A stretch of 64,000 nucleotides of DNA from Delphinapterus leucas (lineage: Eukaryota; Chordata; Mammalia; Artiodactyla; Monodontidae): contig NW_022097996.1 of the NCBI RefSeq assembly GCF_002288925.2, positions 14,179,168-14,243,167 of the forward strand, given 5' to 3'. Positions 57,499 to 64,000 of the stretch are shown one piece after another (the first letter of the stretch is position 1; every line of letters begins with the position of its first letter). Under the pieces are notes generated by a model that was not told the origin of the DNA, ran no database searches, and was given only the letters and a program-made list of their open reading frames with translations. A program made the translations under genes and the position numbers.

Positions 57499-57975
57499 TT
57501 ATTAGTTTCCTGGAGCTGCTGTAACAAACAAATCACCGCAAATGGAGTAACTTAAGATAATAGAAATTTATTCTCCCCCAGTTTTGGAGACCAGAAGTCA
57601 GAAATCAGTATCACTGGGCTAGAGTCAAGGTGACAGCAGGTCCGTGCTCCTTCCAGAGGCTCTGGGGAAGAATCAGTTCCTTGCCTCTTCCGGCTTCTGG
57701 CAGCTGCCAGCATCCCTTGACGTGTGGCCGCATCACTCCATCCTCTACCTACTTCTTCACATCCCCTTCTCCACTGTGCCTGTCTATCCACCGCTCTCTA
57801 ATAAGGGTACTCATAATGGCATTTAGGGCCCACCTGGATAATGCAAGATTACCTGCTCATCTCAAGATCCTTAATTGAATCACATCTGCAAAGGCCTTTT
57901 TTCCAAATAAGGTAACATTCACATGCCTCCAGGGATTAGGACCTAATATCTCGGGGGACATTTTTCAGCCACCGC
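57499..57975 (-). mobile_element. MLT1-type MaLR LTR
   Basis: Reverse MLT1 landmarks in order: ttattagtttcctggagctg, gctgtaacaaacaaatcacc, atagaaatttattctccccc, agttttggagaccagaagtc, ctccttccagaggctctggg, gggcccacctggataatgca, caaataaggtaacattcaca, ggattaggacctaatatctc. Ends are approximate and no TSD was found. Solo, no internal genes. Confidence 0.82.
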
Positions 57976-58479
57976 CGTGGTTCTAACATGCAGCAGAGTT
58001 GAGAAACCACTGATGTATGCAGCTGTTCTCCAAGGAGCCCCTGCCTGGCCCTGACACACCTGTTTTCTGCTCGCTCTTACCTCTTCCATTCCTGGGCAGC
58101 CTCCGTGCTCTGAGTCCCCGGCGCCCCCTATACATTCAAACACCTCACCACCTCACTCTGGGTTCCCCTATCCTGGATATGTCCAATATCCAATACCCCA
58201 TTCCTCCTGTCCCAACAGAATAAATCCCACTCCCATACCTGCGTTTCCAAAAGTGCCCTGCTTATAGATACAAAAATATCCGGTAATGATGAGGTCATGT
58301 AGAAAAGCGGTTTGGGGAAGTATTTGAATACCTTTTTAATTGCTAAATGAATTAATGTGACATGCTTACATGGGAGAATACTAAATAACTCCCTGAAAAA
58401 GGGGTTCTGAAAAATAAGTAAGACTATCAGTTAGGGATGTTTCTTATTGGCTTAAGGTCAGATCATCTTTCCATGTTTT
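57976..58479. other. Unassigned sequence
   Basis: No gene or repeat recognised; possibly L1-related toward 58430. Confidence 0.35.
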
Positions 58480-59110
58480 AATCAGATTGGTTTTGTTTGC
58501 TATTGAGTTGTATGAGTCCTTTAAATATTTTGGATATTAACACTTATCAGGTATATGATGTACAAATATCTTCTCCCATTTAGTAGGTTGCCTTTTCATT
58601 TTGTGAAGGTTCCCTTAGCTGTGCAGAAGCTTTTTAGTTAGATGTAGTCCCACTTGTTTACTTTTGCTTTTGTTGCCTTTGCTTTTAGAGTCAGATCCAA
58701 AAAATCATTGCCAAGATTGATGTCAAGGAGCTTACTGCCTGTGTTTTCTTCTAAGAGTTTTATGGTTTCGGGTCTTACATCCAAGTCTTCAGTTCATTTT
58801 GAGTTTATTTTTGTACGTGGTGTAAGATAGCGGTGTAGTTTCATTCTTTTGAATGTGGCTGTCCAGTTTTCCCAATACCATGTATTGAAGAGTCTGTCCT
58901 TTCCCCACTGTATATTCTTGGCTCTTTTGTTGTAAGTTAATTGACCATATATACATGGGTTTATTTCTGGGCTCTCTATTATGTTCCATTGATCTATGTG
59001 TCTGTTTTTATGCTAATACCATACCGTTGTGATGATGAAGGTCTTATAATATTGTTTAAAATCAGGGAGCATGATGCCTCCAGCTTTGTTTTTCTTTCTT
59101 AAGTATTTGC
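58480..59110 (-). mobile_element. L1 ORF2 internal fragment
   Basis: Reverse L1 ORF2 region: gtatgagtcctttaaatatt, agctgtgcagaagcttttta, ccaagattgatgtcaaggag, ttttatggtttcgggtctta, ccagttttcccaataccatg, gttccattgatctatgtgtc, cttataatattg. This is the part of ORF2 downstream of the endonuclease. A 66-codon frame at 58789-58989 is the largest intact piece; the rest is broken. The 3' end of the element is missing here. Confidence 0.88.
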
Positions 59111-59524
59111 ATACTTTTGATATTTTAATGCTCATCAAAGATCTGAAGTCACTTTGTTAGTTTAGAAATATACTGTGCATAAAGTAGTTTTCTCATAAAC
59201 TGCTCATCTGTGGGGTGTCTACTTTCTCACGTGAAGATGCTTGGAAAACAGGAAGACTATTTTTACTTTTTACAAAAAAAAAGTTTAACTTTGAAAGTAG
59301 GAAATAATTTTATTTTCTAAAGTTTGTAGTGCCTTTATTTCCATATATTTTTCCTCTATCTGAAGGGAGATGTTGTCAGAATTAAATGGACACTTGGTAG
59401 AGGTTCTCTGAAATGAATGGGGTCCATTTATGCCATTGCCACCTTTCTTCGTCAGGATTCAAGGGTCATTGTACTTTCTAACCACCCTCTGCGTTGCTGT
59501 ATTGCTTTAGGAAAAGAAGAGCAA
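59111..59524. other. Unassigned sequence
   Basis: AT-rich, nothing recognised. Confidence 0.4.
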
Positions 59525-59735
59525 GTATATCAGGCGCCAGGCTAGATGCTGTACATAGATTAACTCATCTGATCCCTTAACAGCCCTAAGAGGGAAAGTA
59601 CTATTATTTGCTGCCACTTTAAAGATAATGAAACTGAAGCTTAAATATCTGTTCTATCCTGCCCAAGGTCTCATCACTGATGAATGGTGAAGCCTGATTC
59701 CAGCCAAGCCTTCTAATTCTGGGGCCTGTGTTTGG
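59525..59735 (-). mobile_element. MIR SINE
   Basis: Reverse MIR: caggcgccaggctagatgct, gattaactcatctgatccct, taacagccctaagagggaaa, agataatgaaactgaagctt, caaggtctcatcactgatga. Confidence 0.82.
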
Positions 59736-61786
59736 GTGTTTTCCCATGAAAATTAGGTAAAAAGGGGCTGGATTCCTAATTTACTGGTATAGAATCTCCA
59801 GCACCCGCCAAAGAGGTAAGCTAGAGGAGAAAGTCCAGGAAACGCCCAGGTGACACCTGTAAGAGGAAAGACCACAGGATATGGGCAAGGTCATTGCTGG
59901 CAAAATGTGGGTTCAGGGCACAAAAGTCAACAGGAAAGGATTGGGGGAGGGGGAATTTAAAAGAATTTTCTGGGCTAGGAATCAAGGGATCTGGGTTCTA
60001 GTTCTGGCTCTGCTAAAACCTCCTGTGCAATCCAGCACAGCTAACTTCCTCGACCAGTTCAGTTTGCAAAGCTACACGGAAGGATGGAGACAAGAACCCA
60101 CATCTGACGAACAGCACCAACCGCGGGACAAATTCCTGGCCCCAGTAGTAAACATGTTCCATTCGCTTCCCCGTGGGCGCAGCCCTAGTAATTCTGACAT
60201 GCAGACCAGGTCTGAAGGTCGCTCGACTGGGTTAACTCTTAGCGACCTTCCTTGCTCTTTCAAAAGTTTCTGACCCTCAGCTTCTGGAACCCGGAGCAAA
60301 CCAAGCCGGTGCATGACACAACTTTCCCAGCAGAGGGCAGTGTTGGCTCAAAGTTTCCCCATGTATCTTCCTCTGGTCTTGAGGTTTTCATCCTGCCTAA
60401 CGACATTGTTTCAGGATATATATTTTAAAAATATGTATATAATTTAAAAGGCACCAAAAATTACCTATAATCCCATCATTTGTCGTTTGAATTATATAAA
60501 GGACACTCCATCTATGCAGTCCACCTCCCAAAGTTAGTAACTGTTAACATTCTGTTTGTCCTTCCTAACTCGTTCCTAAATTTAAACACACTCCACTGTG
60601 AATTTATACACACACACACACACACACACACACTTCTTTTCCAAATGTGGAATCTTGTAATTTTTCTGGTCTACAACTCACATTTTCACCTAAAAAATAT
60701 CACACACATCTTTCTTCCAAATCCAGTCATTTTTTAAGTGACTATGTACTACCCCATTGTATGATCACCAAAATGTCTATTAATGAATATCTAGGCTTTT
60801 TTAGTATTTAAATTACAAATACCACTCTAATTATCATCCTGGAGGATAAATCTTTATATAATCATGGTATTCCTTCTGTAGAATACAGACGTAAGATTGT
60901 TAAGTCAAAGGATATATTCATTTTCCTTTATTTTTCATAACTTTCTTTGGTTTCCTGTTTTATCAAATACTGAATAATTTTAAAATATATTTCAATAATG
61001 CTAAGCATAAAAAATTATACCAAATGCCCAGAAGCCATTTCTTAATTTATCATGATTTTTTGGTTGTTGTTATAAAATTGGTTTAATTATTTTCCCAATT
61101 ATGAGCATTTCTGAGAAAGAAATTTTCTCATGGTCACTAAACCATTCCATGAGTACAAAAGAATATTGTTTAAACTATACTACACATCTATTTCACCATG
61201 TGCTGTGCTGCTTTTTTTCTGTGTTACCAATAATGTTTTTAAATTATAAATATTCTCTTCTACTCACACTCTTTATATACAAAATCAGGAAACCAAATAC
61301 ACAGACCCTTGTGCCACAGTGACTCTGATAATTATTTCTGTTAAAAATTGCAAGACAAAGATTTCATCGTGCTTGCCAGGGCCGAGTCTTTGTGGATTCC
61401 TGCAAGCCCTTCCGTTCTAACTGGGCAAAAAGAGGTCACTTACTTCAATTGCACCTGCTTCTCACACACACATGGAAGCTGAGTTATTGCCAAATCAGAC
61501 TCAGGTCCTAGGCTCTCGTGAGGTTCCAATTCGAGACAAAAATCTAGATGTGAGTTTCAATGGGGGGACCGTTTAAAGAGCACTTTGGGAGGTTTTCTCC
61601 CAAGGAGGCTTCGAATGTGATGTTACTATGTCAAGGTCAAGCAGGTGAGAGACAGAGAAACGGCAGGTCCAGGACCACAGCTCAATTTACACCCCAGAAG
61701 GTGTGGAGGGTAGATTCACGACACTGAGACTTCAAAACTCTCCGTGCCTTCTGAACTCCCAGCACTGAAGGCAGGCATCTTAGAAC
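59736..61786. other. Unassigned, AT-rich in its right half
   Basis: No gene. 60400-61330 is very AT-rich and may be a worn LINE, but I cannot place it. A CA microsatellite lies at 60609-60633. Confidence 0.4.
60609..60633. repeat. (CA)n microsatellite
   Basis: Twelve CA repeats. Confidence 0.97.
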
Positions 61787-61801
61787 AAAAACAAAGCATG
61801 G

Positions 61802-62008
61802 GGCTTCCCTGGTGGCGCAGTGGTTGAGAGTCCACCTGCCGATGCAGGGGACACGCGTTCGTGCCCCGGTCCGGGAAGATCCCACATGCCGCGGAGTGGC
61901 TGGGCCCGTGAGCCATGGCCTCTGAGCCTGTGCGTCCAGAGCCTGTGCTGCGCAACGGGAGAGGCCACAACGGTGAGAGGGCCGCGTACCGCAAAAAACA
62001 ACAACAAA
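61802..62008 (+). mobile_element. Young CHR-type SINE
   Basis: Young subfamily with intact A box. The A tail is already broken by C (aaaaaacaacaacaaaa). The TSD AAAAACAAAGCATGG lies at 61787-61801 and 62009-62023. Confidence 0.95.
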
Positions 62009-62287
62009 AAAAACAAAGCATGGGTGTGCAATTTGGAAAGGTGGGGAAAAAGCATGAAGAAGTTTTAAAGAGATACTGGTTTACACATAAGCAGATTAAA
62101 AGTTAGGTGGAAGTATAAGGTGATACTAGATTTTGCCAGAAATCAAAGGCAGAGTGGTAGGTGACAGGAAGCCTCGCAGGCAGCAGAAGCTGGCTTTATT
62201 TCTTCCTGAAGATCTGGATTTGAGGTTTTCCTGGAGAAAATCACAGCCCTTCTCCCTACTATTCAGCTACCTCAGCTGCAAGCACCT

Positions 62288-62642
62288 ATTTTTCATAAAT
62301 TTATTTATTTCCTTTTATCTATTTTTGGCTGTGTTGGGTCTTCCTTGCTGCACACAGGCTTTCTCTAGCTGTGGCGAGCAGGCGCTACTCTTCACTTTGG
62401 TACGTGGGCTTCTCATTGCGGTCGCTTCTCTTGTTGTGGAGCACGGACTCTAGGTGCGTGGGCTTCAGTAGTTGTGGTACGTGGGCTCAGTAGTTGTGGC
62501 TCGTGGGCTCTAGAGCTCAGCAGTTGTGGCACACGGGCTTAGTTGCTCCGCGGCATGTGGGATCTTCCTGGACCAGGGATCGAACACGTGTCCCCTGCAT
62601 TGGCAGGCGGATTCTTAACCACTGCGCCACCAGGGAAGTCCT
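62288..62642 (-). mobile_element. Long-form CHR-type SINE
   Basis: Reverse, about 355 bp: tataaattt-type tail, tttggctgtgttgggtcttc, ctctagctgtggcgagcagg, with a repeated agtagttgtgg module (three occurrences near 62466-62535), then the tRNA-like part ending ccaccagggaagtcc. TSD tgcaagcacct at 62277-62287 and ttgcaagcact at 62643-62653, imperfect. Confidence 0.93.
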
Positions 62643-62653
62643 TGCAAGCACTT

Positions 62654-62941
62654 CTTAACTCATGTTCAACCTCACAGCACTGACATGGTTTCACTTGCTC
62701 GCTGAAATCCGAATTCCTGCCCTGCTGTGCCATTTCATTACAAAAGAATAAAATTAAAAATACAGCATACAAGGGGAAGATACAAGAAGAGGAAATTTAG
62801 ATTATAGCTTAGTCACTTTTGTCATCATCTTGCTATAGAAATCTAATTGTAACTATTCCTCTTACATACAAATATTTAAAAGATAAGACTATCTGGTCAA
62901 CTAGGAATATATGACTGCAACTGCAACAAGAAACAAAAATA
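62654..62941. other. Unassigned AT-rich spacer
   Basis: Nothing recognised between the SINE and the L1 start. The 5' flank of the L1 (caagaaacaaaaata) would be the expected left TSD. Confidence 0.4.
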
Positions 62942-62952
62942 GGGCTTCCGGG

Positions 62953-62962
62953 AAGATGGCGG
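62953..62962 (+). promoter_or_regulatory. YY1-type site at L1 5' end
   Basis: AAGATGGCGG lies 11 bases from the L1 start, the place where the YY1 site (reverse core CCAT) sits in other mammalian L1s and sets the transcription start. Position and sequence fit; binding is inferred. Confidence 0.65.
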
Positions 62963-63179
62963 AATTGTAAGAGGTGGAGATCACCTTCCTCCCCACAGAT
63001 ACACCAGAAATACATCTACACGTGGAACAACTCCTACAGAACACCTACTGAACGCTGGCAGAAGACCTCAGACCTCCCAAAAGGCAAGAAACCCCCCACG
63101 TACCTGGGTATGGCAAAAGAAAACAGAATAAACAGAGACAAAAGGATAGGGACGGGACCTGCACCAGTGGGAGGGAGCC

Positions 63180-63960
63180 GTGAAGGAGGAAAGGTTTCCA
63201 TACACTGGGAAGCCCCTTCGCGGGCGGAGACTGAGGGTGGCAGAGAGGGAAAGCTTCGGAGCCGCGGAGGAGAGCACAGCAACAGGGGTGCAGAGGGCAA
63301 AGCGGTGAGATTCCCACACAGAAGATCAGGGCCGACCAGCACTCACCAGTCCGAGAGGCTTGTCTGCTCACCCGCCGGGGCGGGGCGGGCGGGGCTGCGA
63401 GCTGAGGCGCGGGCTTCGGTCGGAGCACCGGGAGAGAACTGGGGTTGGCGGCGTGAACACAGCCTGCAGGGGGTTAGTGCGCCACGGCTGGCCGGGAGGG
63501 AGTCCGGGGAAAAGTCTGGACCTGCCGAAGAGGCAAGAGACTTTTTCTTCCCTCTTTGTTTCCTGGTGCGCGCGGAGAGGGGATTAAGAGCGCTGCTTAA
63601 AGGAGTTCCAGAGACGGGCGCGAGCCGCGGCTAACAGCGCGGACCCCAGAGACAGGCATGAGACGCTAAGGCTGCTGCTGCCGCCACCAAGAAGCCTGTG
63701 TGTGAGCACAGGTCACTCTCCACAGCCCCATTCCGGGGAGCCTGTGCAGCCCGCCACTGCCGGGGTCCCCGGATCCAGGGACAGCTCCCCCGGAAGAACG
63801 CGCGGCGCGCCTCAGGCTGTGCAACGTCACGCCGGCCTCTGCCGCCGCAGGCTCGCCCCGCCCTCCGTGCCCCTCCCTCCCCCCCCCCACCCCGCCCGCC
63901 TGAGTGAGCCAGAGCCGCCGAATCAGCGGCTCCTTTAACCCCGTCCTGTCTGAGCGAAGA
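63180..63960. promoter_or_regulatory. CpG-rich L1 promoter block
   Basis: Dense CpG (gcgggcgg, ggcgcgagccgcgg, cgcgcggcgcgcc and others) with GGCGGG/GGGCGG-like Sp1 words near 63375-63395, in a window otherwise poor in CpG. Retained CpGs in a methylated repeat argue for a recent insertion. Confidence 0.7.
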
Positions 63961-64000
63961 ACAGACGCCCTCCGGCGACCTACACGCAGAGGCCGGGCCA

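Larger units (their letters stand above)
62942..64000 (+). mobile_element. 5' UTR of a cetacean L1, cut by the window edge
   Basis: Begins gggcttccgggaagatggcg, the start of L1 5' UTRs of this lineage. It continues with aacactactgaac-type text (gaacacctactgaacgctgg), ggacctgcaccagtgggagg, a CpG-rich block at 63190-63640, and gagacgctaaggctgctgct near 63660. The UTR carries the L1's internal RNA polymerase II promoter; ORF1 and ORF2 would lie beyond 64000. An intact 5' end is uncommon because most L1 copies are 5'-truncated. The sense frame at 63110-63634 (174 codons) lies within the UTR and is not ORF1. Whether the element is complete or active cannot be told here. Confidence 0.92.

Overview
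This window is nuclear DNA from a mammal, almost certainly a cetacean. The strongest evidence is a set of about sixteen tRNA-Glu-derived CHR-type SINEs. Eight belong to one young, near-identical subfamily with long A tails and clean target-site duplications (TSDs), a form I know from whale and dolphin genomes. The L1 3' ends are of the cetartiodactyl type, and the right edge holds a GC-rich L1 5' UTR of the cetacean type. Older layers shared by placental mammals are also present: MIR, L2, L1M, hAT-Charlie, Tigger and MLT1.

I found no protein-coding gene, rRNA, functional tRNA or CRISPR array, and nothing prokaryotic. Nearly all longer open frames lie in SINEs, L1 remnants, microsatellites or GC-rich non-coding DNA. 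The window is best read as intergenic or deep intronic sequence, and its content is a record of retrotransposon and DNA-transposon insertions.

Layout. 1-1 kb: AT-rich and unassigned. 1-4.2 kb: scrambled old L1 pieces with three SINEs and a Tigger-like remnant. 4.2-7.3 kb: repeat-poor, AT-rich, apparently single-copy. 7.3-8.6 kb: an old HAL1/L1M-like LINE. 8.6-20.6 kb: mostly unique DNA with MIRs, SINEs, a GA microsatellite and a three-level nest (MIR, then hAT, then SINE) at 12.5-13.15 kb. 20.6-21.8 kb: an L1 3' end with a readable ORF2 C-terminus. 21.8-30 kb: mostly unique, with a dyad-symmetric tandem repeat at 25.6 kb. 30.1-31.2 kb: an L1. 31.8-32.4 kb: CT-rich DNA, a GATA minisatellite and a tail-only insertion. 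33.2-37.6 kb: an L2 hit by a SINE, a MIR, an unnamed old repeat, and an L1 hit by a MER1-like hAT element. 37.6-48.7 kb: GC-richer unique DNA with two homopurine tracts. 48.7-50.3 kb: a twin-primed L1, a micro-L1 and a complete MLT1 LTR. 52.4-54.2 kb: an old L1, a SINE, a probable ERV LTR and an L1. 55-62.6 kb: SINEs, a second MLT1 LTR and an old L1 ORF2 piece. 62.94 kb to the end: the start of a potentially full-length L1 running out of the window.

No gene network can be described. The most informative points are mechanistic: very short L1-driven insertions (an A-rich tail only, a 47-bp 3' tip, and a twin-primed event), datable nesting, a SINE intermediate linking the long and young SINE forms, and a young L1 promoter at the right edge. 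I did not find a previously undescribed biological system and do not claim one.
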